64,000 bases of DNA from Aphis gossypii (lineage: Eukaryota; Arthropoda; Insecta; Hemiptera; Aphididae): contig NC_065531.1 in NCBI RefSeq assembly GCF_020184175.1, forward strand, positions 22,031,213 through 22,095,212. Direction: 5' to 3'. Positions 12,801-26,735 of this stretch are shown here, piece by piece; position 1 is the stretch's first letter, and each line of letters begins with the position of its first letter. A program made the position numbers and the translations under genes. The notes below the pieces were generated by a model that ran no database searches, was not told the DNA's origin, and saw only the letters and a list, made by a program, of their open reading frames with translations.

Positions 12801-15800
12801 GATTTCGATGAATATATTATTAATTTATACTCGGTAAATGTATAAATATGGCGTTGCATAATTTACATTTGTTTTACGACGACGTATTATTATATTATAA
12901 TATACAACATTATAATATATTTTAAATTATAAAAGTTTTTACAGTGATATTATGGTAACTAATAATAGTTTTACGTATGATATTATAATATGGCACGAAT
13001 GTAAATATTTTTACATCAATATATTAAATGAAAAGACTACATTATTGGCAATTTTAGTCGTGTATCGCAATAATAACTGAAGTGGAAATCCCGTCTACGA
13101 TTGATTCAAAACGCAAAGCGGTAGAGGCCAGAGGGCGACTGCAATCCTAAGAATACAATAATAATAATAATATACATATAATTATAATAATGATAACTAT
13201 TATTTTTATTATCTGGCAGCATCGGCACACATGAATAAAAAATATAATAACCATATTATAATGTATGCGGACCGTCATTCGGAAACGTTTCAGCGAATAC
13301 GTCTCCTGGTCCATTTATTAATTATTCTATGGGAAATTACCATAACTCGTCCTTCAAAATGAGACCGATACTACAGTATTATTACGTATTAAAATCAACA
13401 TTATCAGAGTGTTGGCAGACCATAATATTATATTTAATCGGTATCCGTCCATATTATATTGTATTTCATTATGACACGGAAAGTCCGACAAATTACGCCA
13501 CGTACCGAGTATACATGACACAATATGGTATTCGATTGAATAAATGTTAGTTTCCAGAACGCACTGGTTTCTTTATACGTGGTACGGCTTTATGGCCGAT
13601 AATATTCACTTGCTTTTACTTCTATTTTGTAGCAAATGTTTATTTTGAATAACGACTAATTATAATAATATAATAATATAAGTAAAGCTTAAAATTAAAA
13701 ACAATGATGTCAAAATCAAAAACTGTGAAAACATTATTTGCCCATTGTTTGGATGCCAGTGTAACAGGATATGGTAACATAAAAAAAAAAAATCAAATAA
13801 GTTTATCCTTTGCCAGTTGGCAAAGTGTACTGCAAATAACGTCGAAAGAAAAATCAACTTACAACTTTAAGCGTAAGACTTTGTAAATGATATATTAATA
13901 TACAAACTGGACAAAATGATTATGTGAATAGAGGAAAAATGAAATCAAACACTGCAATGTAAAATGAACTTACCAGATATAAACACTGGCATTTCGGGTG
14001 CAAAAAAGATCCAACCCAATGCGCAACCTTTTAAGTATAATTAACCGATGAACATTTCGTTAAATTCCAATAAAAATCTATAGCAACTGCTAGAAATTGA
14101 AATCACTTGCATCATTGCTCTATTTACCACAGATACAAGACGAGACAATCGACAATCACATAACATTGAAACTCATCAAAGAAATGAGTGAAGTTAATTT
14201 ATTGGTATAACAGCAAACATGTACATAACATTAACATATTATTATCATTAAATGATTATCTTATTGATAATAATATATTGTTTAATATAAAAGTAAAAAA
14301 AAATTGTCAGCCTATAAAAAAATCAATAGGTAATATAGTAAGTATACTACTTCAACGTGCGCAATGTGCAGGATAAAGGTTTACATTCTACTCATATTGT
14401 TTAAGAAATTAAGGACACAAATGATTTACGGTTAATTTTACAAGGAAGTACAATAAATAATAATTTTCTTATTTTCAGCGTAACTTAATATGGGTTATTT
14501 TATTTTCATCTCCATTGTTGAAAAGTTAGCAAAAGTGTTTTTTTTAGTTTGTTCAATAAATGTTTAAACAATACCACTTAACTTTTTCGCCTCGGTCATA
14601 GAAAATGATAAATTTGTACTCCACTTGGTTATCAAGACCATTTAACGACACATTGCAATGACGCCCTAATAGCGTAATTTTCCACGTATAATATATGGAT
14701 TAAATCTGATACTTAAGCAATAATTGAATCGGTTAGCTAAATTATATTCTATTATTCACGCTGCAGTGAAACATAAGTGCCATTTCCTCAATCCTCAGTA
14801 ATTGAGAATTATTTCTATATGAACGGTACAATTTTCAAAACCCGAATAGGTACAAATACCGAATGATTTATGAGTGTTTAAATTTGATATTATTTTCAAT
14901 TTTGTAACAAAAATATTTAGTTTTAATGACATTCAATATATGACAATAATTTAAAATTAATCACGCTGTAATACTTGAGACATAAACGTGAATCATATTA
15001 ATCTGTTTAACTTAAAAATGTACGCATTTTTTTTTTTTTTAACGATTGGTAACTAGTATGAAGAGTAGGTAATTGTTTTTTTTTTTTTTTTTTGTCGTGT
15101 AGTATACAATTTGAGTATGATTATAAATAATGAAAGAATACATTACTGAGCAGATTTTAAACCTATTTCCGAATTTATAAGTTAGTGAAAATTTTAGTTA
15201 TTAATTTGTTAAATAACTGGCAAATACTCAATTAAGATATTTGTTTTATTTTTGTTACCAATTATTAGTTATTACTATAAATTAGTAATTTAGTGAATAG
15301 TTGATATCTATAGTATATAAAAACAGTGCAAAACTTTTTTGTTGTTTTTGGCTCACACTATTGAAACTTTATGAGTTTTAGGTTTTTGGTCTAAATTGTA
15401 GGTCGTTAAACTAAAAACAACTAAAAAAATGCTGCTGTTAGCACGAGCAACGCTGGACGGGACAGCTATGTAAAGTTAATATGTCAGAAATATCGTCCAT
15501 ACACCAAATCAAAAATCCAATATCCATACGCGTTACGTTAAATATTAGCATAAAACATCAAAATTGAACTCGGATGCGTTTAATACGGGTAACGATGAAC
15601 ACGGGGATAACTAGTATATTGTACAATTTATACGTCAGTATCAAAAGGTGACAATCCTCGGTAGAATACATCACACGGGTCAGATATACGTTTTTAAAAC
15701 ACGTGATTTTATTACTTTTATTTATTTATAATAAACAATGATGATAAGCCATTGGAAAAAGCATTACACAACAATATATAATTATTGGCAATTGAAAACA

Positions 15801-16365
15801 AATAGAAATAGCGATAATAATGAAGAATAAAAATGAATTAAACTACTTACCCGTCAGAATAAAGATGTAGATTATAATTTCATTAACAATTCGAAACGAT
15901 GACCGACATAGTAGTTCATATTATATAATACCTATTACCTATACATTTACTGATGGTCGTTTCAATGCTATTATTGAATTAAATAATACGCACAGATAAA
16001 ATCAAAAAACTGATAGGTACGTATATTTAGGCACTATAAAAATCCAGTTTTAAATAAACGAAATACGAATCAAGATATTTTAGTAAAAAAATAGTGTGCC
16101 AATATACATGCCTATATGGTGTAGTGTTTATACAAAGAAAGTGAATTCTTAAATTTAATTTAATTTATTATATATTTATAGTGTGATCAACTATTATTTT
16201 GTAAATTTATCGATCTTCTAGTGACGTTCGTGATGTATATGTCAGCGGCAATTAGAACAGTCAGTTATCGGTTTATGGCTGTACGGCTAAACTATTTGCT
16301 AATCGGCTTTATATTTATAATATATCATATCAAATATTATCTAATAACTAGTAGGTATATCGATT
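9830..16365. other. Intergenic region between receptor and CoA-transferase
   Basis: Receptor 3' UTR sequence should occupy the first few hundred bases, but no single poly-A signal stands out among many A-rich words. The left duplication arm ends near 11.1 kb. Beyond it lies AT-rich sequence with (AAT)n and poly-T tracts and somewhat less AT-rich patches near 13.08-13.14, 13.26-13.60 and 15.44-15.70 kb. The open frames at 13329-13550 and 13704-13886 have no recognisable domain or splice context. I see no gene here. Confidence 0.55.
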
Positions 16366-16371
16366 TTTATT
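16366..16371 (-). terminator. Likely poly-A signal of the CoA-transferase gene
   Basis: AATAAA on the minus strand, 116 bases past the TGA stop at 16487-16489, is a sensible distance for a 3' UTR. Such words are common by chance in this AT-rich DNA, so support is positional only. Confidence 0.45.
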
Positions 16372-16486
16372 AAATTTAAACACCAGTTTCTCAAAAATTT
16401 AATGCAAAATATATTTATGACATCACGATAAAAACAAGAATTTTCGTAAAAATAAAATAAATAATAAATAACAAAAACAATGATAA

Positions 16487-19400
16487 TCATATTACGGTTT
16501 TCGAGCGTAATAATTCGATTTCTTTGGTGCTGTATCCTAAAGAAGTAAGTACTTCATTTGTATGTTGACCCAACAACGGAGGCTCTCTTCGGATTAAATT
16601 ACTACTGTTCTTAAATGTAACTGCAGGACCGACTATTTTCAGTTTGGCGTTATACGAGCAGTCAATTTCTTGGACAATATTTATGTCCTTTACATGTTCA
16701 TTGTTAAATGCCTATAAAAAAAAAAAAAAAAAAATACAAAAGCATAATAATAAATTTCACCTTCATATCGAATTTTATGTTTAAATTATGAAACTATAAA
16801 TAATAATTTATAAAAGAAACGTTCGAGTTAAACTATGAACAAAAGGCCATCGCGCGATATTACGTTAAATTTGAGTTGGGGAGATAGAAGATAAAGACAT
16901 GTCAATGCGCATGAAAAAATACATACTTTCAGAAAAGTAAAATTATTAATTTCATAATATAAATAGAATCTACAGGTCAATGTAAACTTCATTTTCTATA
17001 TCACCCATATAGATGGTTTCCATTTATGTCAAATAAGAAACGAAAGAGAAGATTGAAATTATTGTGTATAGAAGTTGATTGATGGATTATTATTTACTAA
17101 TAATAAGCTTTTTTGCATATAAACCTACATTATAGTACATTATATTTTAATATTTGATTTCTCTGGTGAATAACTTTTGTTTTTCAAAACTATCCTCCAT
17201 AAGTTAAAACTATTTGATAGGTATAGATATTTTGTGTATTATATATAACTTTAATAATAATTTATCCGAAAAAAAATATAGAGTTAATACATTAAAACCC
17301 TATGTTCTAGTTGGCACGAATCCGAAAAACTAAAAGCAAACACATTTTCTAAAACAAACTACATTATTTTGATATTTTATATTGAAGAAACACAGTAACC
17401 GGGACATCGTGTAAATTTTTAGTTGAAGTATACGAATTCAAACTGAAACTAGTGAAAACAAATTAGCGAATCATTTTTAATTTTCTTCGTTTAGATAAAA
17501 GTTATATTTATAAATAATTTCAAAAACCATAGATAAGTAGGTATAATGATCAAATTTAAAAGAAAATAATGAGATACGTCAACATAAAATGTGTTTATAA
17601 CTACGTTATTTGTGGAGTGTGTATTTTTAATTGTTAGTTTGCAAACATATAAATAAATAAAATCGTACTTGTTTCATGTCGTTTACGGGACCAACAGGAA
17701 AAGGTACTCCTTCAAAAATTTTCATCCACTCTTCGTTTGTTTTAGACTCTAAAAGCGGTTCGATGATTTTATACAACTCTTCTCTGTTCTTAACACGACA
17801 TTCGTTGTTCACAAATCGTTCATCAGTAGTTAATTCTGGCATTGATATGCGATCGCAAAACGATTTATATTGTGCTTCGTTTCCCGTACCAAAAGTGAGG
17901 AAGCCATTCGATGTTTTAAATGCTTTATAAGGGACTACACTTTCATGTTCGGTACCCCATCTTTTCGTTAGCATACCTTTAAAAAAAAAAATTGTTCTTA
18001 TACATAATATGTGAATTTATATAAACTCACACAGAGACTGAGTTACATTAAATAAATATTTTGATATTAAAAAGCTACTATGTTACAAGTTACATCATTT
18101 TGATTGTTTATAAATATTTACATCTAATATAATCGAGTACAATACTTCTCCTAAATCTAAGCAATACTATGTAGTATATTAACAACTATTTTTTTTTAAT
18201 ATTCTTATATAATTTTTATTTAAAGTGATTATATAACTGATTATTTCAAATTTATCACATCTTTTTATACCTCGTACATATTACAATATTTTTTTAACAC
18301 TATGAATATTATTCCTGGGGTATTTAAAAATGTGATATTTGTGTTTGTGATGTAAAAAGAACTATCTTATGCTGAAAGTTTAAAAACAAAGGATTATTCA
18401 TTATAGGTATACTCATTTGTGAGAAAAATAATTAAGTTTATAGTAATTAAAATTATTATTATTTAAATTACGATTTGATTAATGTAATTTATTAATGAGA
18501 CAATTAATAATTATTGGAAATAAGAGGAGATAATAAAATCCATTCAAACATTTTAAAAACGTTGGAATGATATCAAATACTTATTTTTATTTGTTGTTAA
18601 AAGTTTATGTCATTTCGTTAACGGTAGTTAAATACTGATAAGTATATAGACAGAATATGAATTATTTGAAGAAAAAAAAAACCAGTAAACTGCAGTATAT
18701 TACAGTATTATAGACAACAGTCCTAAGTTGAATAATATTAGGTATTATACATATCAACGCTTATTTCGCATAAGAAGCCATTACTCGATAATTTATAACT
18801 ATATTTTAATGGAGATAAATCTTGTAATTTCTCTATGTCAGTCATTATGGTCTCCTTATTTGTTTACTAAAATTCGTGTTAAATGTTTGAAATATTACGA
18901 GACAAATACAATGGGTACTTAGTACTTATACTCAGTACACTTAGTACGTCAATTCAAAGAGTCACTTTACGATGTGCGTTTATAAAGTAATTACCCGCGT
19001 TTAAATAATTTGATCCCAAATTGAACATCATCGAAAGCTGCGTCGATAATAGATCACAGTCAATTTTGTCACCGACTCCGCGATACAAAGCCGCTAAAAT
19101 AGCGCCATGAGCGTACATGCCAGTCATTAAGTCAGTAATGGGTATAGCACATTTTGCTGGAACGGCATCGCCAGTGGCGTTTATTAGACCACCGATTGAG
19201 GCAGCTATAACATCATAACCGGGTTTTTGGCTCCATGGTCCCTTGGATCCATAACCAGTTATCGAACAAAATACCAATTTCTGGTTTATCTTGCGTAAAT
19301 CTTCGTACCCAATGCCATGTCTAACGAAACAGAAAACGAGCCGATTTAACACGATTGTTTTATTCACAATAATGTACTAATAGGTATTAACACAAAAAAA

Positions 19401-22400
19401 AAATCAATAGATAATAACACAACTAACGTCAAGTTATAAAACAAACCATTTCATGCTTTTAACCAGTTATTGGCTATACCAATATGGTTACCATTACTCA
19501 TAAGATAAAATATAAAATATAATGTAAAATATATTATTATACATCTCAGTTGGCCTAAATATCCATAGTTGGCATTAAAGTAATTACCAATTTCTAAAGA
19601 TATGTTATGTTGAAATTTAAGCTTTAGTAGGCTTAGGATTAAGGTATTTATTATAAATACAAGTATAATCTTATAATTATAGTAATTATACCATAATACT
19701 CTAATAAGAGTACACAACTATATAATATAAAATATATGATATAAAACTGGACTTCAGAATCCACAATATAACATTTTGTTACAGAGCGTTTTTTTTTTTT
19801 TGCAAAAAGTAAAAAAAATATTTATATAATGATATCGTAGACGTCATATACGCGTTATTAATATCCGTGTAACAAAGTAATGAGTGATGACCGGACATTA
19901 CTGTGGAAGGCTATTAGGTATAAATACAAAATAAATACCAACCCATACGTGTTTATGCGGTTACAATATTCAAATAATAGCTAGTATTAATTAATTATTT
20001 TAACGATTTATAATAATATGTATAGACTATACAACTATATTATAATTATTTCAAGTATTTTAATTATAAAAACAAAACTTTGTTAAATATAATCTACAGT
20101 TGAATCTCGATAACTTGAAAAAAAAAAATTTCTTTGTCCCTAAGGAATTCCTATACACTCAATACAATATTTTTACCTCCCTTAGAATTCGAGTTATCGA
20201 AACTCGACTGTATTTGTACATAAACTCCATTGTATTTTAGTTTTTTGAAATTAAAATGTTTTTATGTTAGTGAATAAATAAAAAACTATTATTATCCTGA
20301 ATTAATGTTGAATCTTGTCTTAACAAGAATAACTAGGTACATTCTATTGTATTTCTTACTATTTTTATTGTATACTAATATATACATTTTTAAATTTGTA
20401 TTTAACAATCAATGTAAAAAGGTATTATTTGACATCCACTGAAAGCAAAAAAACCTAGTTAGACTATAATTTAGTTGTCAAAATTTAGCATTAAGTACTA
20501 TTACACATACCTGGTAACTTATAAAGTATTGTGTGTATACAGTATACACTATAAAGTGTAGGTATCCTAAAAATCACGTATCACCCTATGATTATCTCCA
20601 TGGCAAATATATGTATATAAATGCATATTTCTAACAATAATTTATAAGAAATGTATAACATTACATTGGAATTTTCTTAAGTACAGTATTACTCTTGAAA
20701 AACCCAAAATTTAAATATCACGGTTAAATATTTTATCTAAAAATACTAATTATTTCAAAAACTATTAACATTTTTAAACTATTTCTTTCTCTAAAAATAG
20801 AATTTTGTAAAAACTTAAAACTATGTAAAAGAAATTTTATTTAAAACGTTAATAGCTTTTATTTAATAATATTAATTGTCTTACAAAACATCAAATCAAT
20901 ACTATAACAAACGAAGGATAACACATTTGTATTAATTGATATATGTCATGATTTTACAAATTCTTCGAGTAATAAGACACTTTTAGGATAAACTCGAGTC
21001 TTTATAATTTCTCCACCTAATAAAATTATTTTTATTTCTAGTTAATGAAGTGTTCCAGAAAATGCAATCTGATTAGGTTTTATTAATCTTGACATTTATT
21101 TGAAACGCATATTATTTTATATAATATAAACGGGGTTGTTTATACAATACACGGGCACTCGCATTCAAATCATTGAATGTGTAATTCGTTTAAACAAACG
21201 CATATCGTCTGTATAAAATTGGGTTTCCACTGGACCGTTCCCGTGCACGTGCACGGTTGTACAATGTACATATACGTCCTTCATGAAAAATACTCTGGTG
21301 TGCACAGTATCTGATAAGTGCTTAATTTTAGCGGTAAATTAACTTACTATAATTTGGCTCAACTCTATAGTGTAAATGCACTTAAATTAACTTTAAAACA
21401 ATATAATTTAATATTATAATAACATAACACATTTTTAAAATTTTGAAATTGGTTACTGCTGTTATCGCTCAAATTAGACCGTTAAACACACGGAAATAGT
21501 TAAACTAGATCCAACTTCATGGTATCTTAGTTATACATGTGGTAAGAACGTATAAACTTTCTAGTATACCAAAAGCTTACCGTGCACCTATACCAACCAA
21601 TCACAGAAAAGTATTTTATGCACGTACACGTACCTACTACACGTATGTAGTGGAAACCCGCCTTAATGCGTTATGTACGAAAAATATAATATATTACCTA
21701 TTCTACTATATTTTACTGTATATAAACGTACTTATATCAATTAATTTTTCAATTATATAGTGTTTATCTAGCACGTCCAAATAAATAATGTTGTTGTATT
21801 ATATTACGTGAAATTATGGGAAAAATAACCAAAAATAAATTAATTATTGTAATATATTAAAATAATAATAATAATAATATAATATTATGTTCAATCATAC
21901 AAAATATACAATCAAACTATTTAATACTAATAACTAGTCAATATACATGATTTCAAAGGTTAAAGTTCTTGTAAATAGCCAAATAATAGATAACTATATA
22001 AGCTAACATCCAGCTTACAAAAATAATTGCCAAACTGGTATTTATCGATTTAGGTTTATATTGATTTATAATCATAAATTGAACTCTATAAATTTCAGAA
22101 TATATTATTATACCTACGCGTTTTATTTCAATTAAATTGCTATAACTATTAGAATGCAAATTTCGACATATATCTTTCAAAACCTCTTGAGAATTGCATT
22201 ATTTTATAAATCCAAATATAATATAGTTAGTAAAATCCAAATAAAATCCAATTCAATAGATACAGACTACAGAGTCTATGGCATAGACTCTATGCACACT
22301 AATCATAATTTCACAATACTTCATTACGTTTTCAGTGGATTAACACTGTAGCTCCTGATAAAAAACAACACTTTTAAATTTTTTATTTCAGAAACAAAAA

Positions 22401-25400
22401 CCATCGAGGCGTTCAAAAAAAAGGTTTCGAGTTTTCGGACTTCTGAGAAAATACCGGCCATTCGGGAAAAAGTTCATTCGAGAATTTCGATTCGGAAAAA
22501 ATGCCATAAAAATATTGAATTTTGTAAATATCGTTATATATATGTAACAATTATTTTATATTATAAATACCTATAGATTTTTTTGGTTTCAGAATTAACT
22601 GCTCATGAAGATTATATTTTTAACTTAAAACTATAAAAACTATAAAAATTGCACACTTTATACATTTTCGGCTTGAAAACAGTTTTCAAATTATTGATTT
22701 TGAGAAATTTTATAAAAATTTTGAATTTCAAATGTTTATGAAAATGAATATTGCATATTATATTTTAAATGTTTTTACAATATCTGTAAGAACAACTTAT
22801 GTAGGTCTTGCATAAAATGGTCAAGCATAGACAGAATTACTTTTCATCGATATTTATGAAAAAAAAATAACTAAAAATAATGGTAAACATCTAATGTATT
22901 TAAATAATTCAAAAAAAAGTTGAAATACTTTGAAAATTGTATACACGTTGATTATATAAAAAATATGACGAAAATTGGAAATATCTACGGTTATTCGTTA
23001 TTTAATTACGCCTAAAAAACCAAATCGATTCTATGAAAATTAAATTTGTATAAAAATTCACGTTTTTTTTTTCTGTTTGTTTTACTGGATATTTTGAAGA
23101 ATACTAGTAATTTTTAATATAAACCTCTTTGAAGTTTCAACTAAATTCAATTTTTTATCCGAAACCGCCATCAAAGGATACGCAAAAATAAACCACACAG
23201 GTACATACATCATTGTAAAATCAATAAATTCATCTGTCCTCTTTTAAACTAAAATTGTATTAGGTATTTAATAACACTGGTTTTAGAAATATAATATATA
23301 ATACACAAATGTCCCTATTTATCCATGCGTGTTTTTATTCTATAGTAAAAATATATTTTTTTGTTAATATGATTTCGAAAATTGTTACAACAGTATCAGA
23401 GAATTCACATTATAATTATTTTATAATTCATAGTATTATTTAGTGTACCAAAACTAAAAATGAAAAAACTTAAATTATGTAGTGTCATATTTCTTAAAAA
23501 CCTGTGAAAGTCAGTTTATAGTTTATTTATGTAAATATTTTAAACTACTTGAATTACCTACTGATTTGCATCACGCATTTGAATAGTAGTGTAATACGTT
23601 AGTTACGGTAAGAGGTTAGTAGAGGTATTAGTATTTAATACAATAGAATATGAACGAGAGCAAATACGGCTAGACACTTTGTATTACTACTGATATAGTT
23701 TTATCAAACTATAAACATAAGACGTGGTGTTCTTGAATAATTCATATTGTGAAAAGTTATGTTAACACTTAAACTATTATTAAAATTCATTATACACGAT
23801 TTTAATATTCTTAAAGAACGTCATACAATAATCCATCAGCCATAAATCTCGTAAAAATAGACGTATTTATAAATATGAAACAAACAACAAAAAACAATAA
23901 ACCTCAGCACAAGTTAACGTTCATCATAAATCACCTAAAAATACGATTCTAGACCAGAAAAAACAATTTATGAAAACATAGCTTTTTATACGAGGTCTCT
24001 GAAGAGTATAACATTCCATTGAAAAAATAAGGTTGTTTATATGCTAAGAAATAAAACATATTAAATTAAAAATTGTGAAAAAATTTCAGTTTTTATGATT
24101 ATTATAATACAGTTTTTGAATTAAAAAAGATTAAACATTCCTTTGGTCTATTTTTGCAATTTTTCAATAGTACCTATATTAAACTATTGATAAAATTACA
24201 AAGACAAATAAAAAACAAAACGTTTCTCAAACCTAAAACACCAACCAAATCAATAGTTTGATCAATAAAAATAATAATACAAAACGTTAATGACAAATCT
24301 TTTTGTTAGGATAACTCTTTTGGTTAGGAAAATAAAAATACAGAAAAAATACTAAACAATTCGCACATCAATCAATAAAATCAAAATCATAATTAAACGA
24401 TAATCAATTACTTATAATATATTTTACATCTAACAGCTTAAAAAAGACACAACATAATAATTAATTACTAATAATATAGGTACCTATACCTATAACGTAC
24501 GAGGGAAAAATTAAAACAATTGAAAAAAACTTTTTCTTTAATAAGTTTTTAATTTGCAAGCTTTTACTAAATACTTCATTTATATTTCAGAACAGCACAC
24601 ATTACTTTATCGTTAAAATCTAATTGTTTTGTAAACTTTAAATAATGCATAATTAATGCAAATGTCATCAAAAAAAAAAATGTTACGTGCTAAAGTAAAT
24701 TCACAGCAACTGCCAACTAGTCTTCCTCAAATACATAATAAATTGGCTATTAATTTAAAAACCTAATTAATTATCCTATGTTCATATTTAAAGAAAAAAT
24801 ATTAAACAAGTCAAATGAAAATTGACGATGACAATAACATTATAATTTCAACAGATTATTCTTATATTTTTTTCACTTATTCCCGGTAAAAATAATTGAA
24901 TTTTAAAATTTACTTTCTAAAAGTAGATGAAATTTTCTATAAGGAACCTTCGTCGAAGGTTATGGTAAGAGCATTTATTCCTCAATGAAAAAGCGTCATT
25001 AGACACAAAAGAAAATTTTTTAAAAAAAGACACACATCATTGTAAAATTAATTCATTCATCGTTACAACAAGAGTTTAAGACTTAGTAGATTTTAATCAG
25101 CTTATACAAGAAAAATATCATGATTTTAAATTTCCAAATGTAATTACAAATACAAGTATTATAGTATTTGGTAAAGTTCTAAAACCAAGCAACGATTTCG
25201 GGACTTTAACAATAATAGCACGTCCTTTATTTAACTTGATCTAACTCGATTTAACTTGATCTAACTCGAAATCAACTGCCACTCATCACACAATAATATT
25301 GACAGTGTAATATAATTACTTTTCAAGAAACCGAAAACCATATCATCTCTGTACTGACTACAATGATGAGTTTTTCATAGTTTATACTTTCATACATTTG

Positions 25401-26588
25401 GGTTAAGAAAAAAAATTCAAAAATAAAATGCTTTGATATAAAAAACTAAAAAAACTGTTAAAAACATTTTTTTTTTTTTACAACAGAACGTAATAATTAA
25501 GGAACGATTTTAGTACACAACTCCACAAATATTAAAAATATATTTTATCACCTAATAGGTACTATTTACTATTTACTGATACTATTTGTTCAGTAATTCC
25601 ATAACTAATACCACTAATCGACGACCAGTTATTTACACATTAGGTGTTTCTTTTTAATTGTGTATTTATTTTATAGAAGAATTTTTAACATTGGTAATTG
25701 ACTAACAATACGGGATCGTTAATAAATAATAATTAAAAACTAGTTTATAATTAGGAATATTAAATTTTATAACGATAATATTGCTTAAGCTTTGTGTTTG
25801 TTTATTTTAAATTTAGCTCATTTTAGATCTTTTAATTTCTTAGCCCTAATTAATAATCAATTAAAACGACGATATGGCCTGCTTATTGTTTTATCCGTTT
25901 GCCCTTCCCGACGTATATACTCGACTCCAAGAAACAGAACGTACGACTGGAATTCGTCAAAAACGTTTTAATCGGTTTAAGCACAATAGGTATATAATAC
26001 GCTTCCAAAATGTCGTTTTTGTACGTAAGGGTGTTGTCGGGCAAGTACAATATTCACCAAAGACTCGGGTATTGCTTTTATTATTCCCGAGACCCTCGTG
26101 TCCCCCCCCCCAACGGCGAGCGTCTTATTATTATTAGCTTCTCGCTGCCCGTCTGCTCACCTGTCCAACGTGCCCGGTATGTAGTTTTCGATGAGCACGT
26201 GCGACCTTTCGACCAACTTCCGGACGATCGCCTTGCCGTCCGGATGCCGGAAGTCCACGCACACGCTCCGCTTGTTCCGGTTCAGCGAGACGAAGTACAG
26301 GCTCATGCGGCTCTCGCCTCTACCGCCGTCGCCGCACACGTCCACGTACGGAGGCCCGTAACCGCGGCTGTCGTCGCCGGCCACCGGTCTCTCGATTTTG
26401 ATCACGTCCGCGCCCATGTCGGCCAACACCATCGCGCAGTAGGGGCCCGCGGCCACCCTGCTCATGTCCACCACCCGAACTCCGTCCAACGGTCTGGGGC
26501 CGTGGCCCGTCGTAGTGGACAGCGCCCGTCGAGCCGCCGCGGCCACGAGGACGGCCGCTGCCGATCGGTCGCACGTCCGGCGAAACAT
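16487..26588 (-). CDS. SUGCT: Succinyl-CoA:glutarate CoA-transferase (SUGCT-like, CaiB/BaiF family III)
   Basis: Four exons in transcript order: 26588-26161, 19320-18995, 17976-17669 and 16711-16487, with GT-AG introns and consistent phases. They encode 428 residues, close to the usual family length. The ATG at 26588 is chosen because the upstream open frame has only GTG or TTG. Residues 1-27, rich in Arg, Ala and Ser/Thr, look like a mitochondrial presequence. The family III fold opens with LDGVRVVDMSRVAAGPYCAM (34-53) and continues with DMGADVIKIE and SITGYGSKGP. Asp206 in ITDLMTG is the expected nucleophile that carries the acyl/CoA intermediate. RWGTEHESVVPY and the late PPLLGQHT are also typical. 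By family knowledge the enzyme moves CoA from succinyl-CoA to glutarate or similar dicarboxylates in mitochondria, in lysine and tryptophan breakdown. Exon 1 is GC-rich, unlike the other exons. A mitochondrial family III transferase of other specificity is the main alternative. Confidence 0.93.
20097..20210. mobile_element. Pogo/Tigger-like MITE, 114 bp
   Basis: It starts CAGTTGAATCTCGATAACTT and its other end, reverse-complemented, reads CAGTCGAGTTTCGATAACTC. TA dinucleotides flank both sides (20095-20096 and 20211-20212), the target duplication expected for Tc1/mariner-pogo elements. There is no room for a transposase, so it is non-autonomous. It lies in intron 1 of the CoA-transferase gene. 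Confidence 0.75.
21221..21659. mobile_element. Inverted-repeat DNA element, 439 bp
   Basis: The left end GGGTTTCCACT (21221-21231) is an exact reverse complement of the right end AGTGGAAACCC (21649-21659). Both subterminal regions carry CGTGCACGTGCACG or CACGTACACGTAC words, which suggests a MITE. No clear target duplication was seen, so the superfamily is open. It lies in CoA-transferase intron 1 and has no match in the left duplication arm at the corresponding place. Confidence 0.55.
22271..22291. repeat. 21-bp near-perfect palindrome
   Basis: AGAGTCTATG and CATAGACTCT are exact reverse complements around a single central G. It lies in CoA-transferase intron 1. Confidence 0.7.
25231..25269. 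repeat. Short tandem repeat, 20-bp unit twice
   Basis: The unit TTAACTTGATCTAACTCGAT is repeated with one base missing or altered at the end of the second copy. It lies in CoA-transferase intron 1. Confidence 0.75.
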
Positions 26589-26640
26589 TTCCGCGCCGTT
26601 GCTGCGGCCGACGATCCAACGCCCGGCCACGATCCGTGCG

Positions 26641-26735
26641 ATATTATTATTATTGTTGTTGTTGTTGTTGTTTTTGTAGTTGTCGTTGTCGTTGTTATAG
26701 TTTTTGTTGTTTTTGTTGTTGTCGATGTCGTTGGT
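26641..26735. repeat. GTT/GTC-type trinucleotide tract in the CoA-transferase leader
   Basis: A run of ATT, GTT and GTC triplets starts about 50 bases upstream of the CoA-transferase ATG; on the transcribed strand it reads CAA/GAC-rich. It probably sits in the 5' UTR or core promoter. Long open frames through it on either strand are by-products of the missing stop codons in the triplets. Confidence 0.75.

Noticed and set aside
13809..13824. Palindrome TTTGCCAGTTGGCAAA
   Set aside because: It is short and isolated in intergenic DNA, with no neighbouring structure or gene to give it meaning.
22400..22505. TCGAG/TTCGGA-rich patch resembling transposon ends
   Set aside because: No partner end or target duplication was found, so an element could not be defined.
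26320..26679. Other open frames around 26.3-26.7 kb on both strands
   Set aside because: They are alternative frames of the same GC-rich exon and triplet repeat, with no domain of their own.
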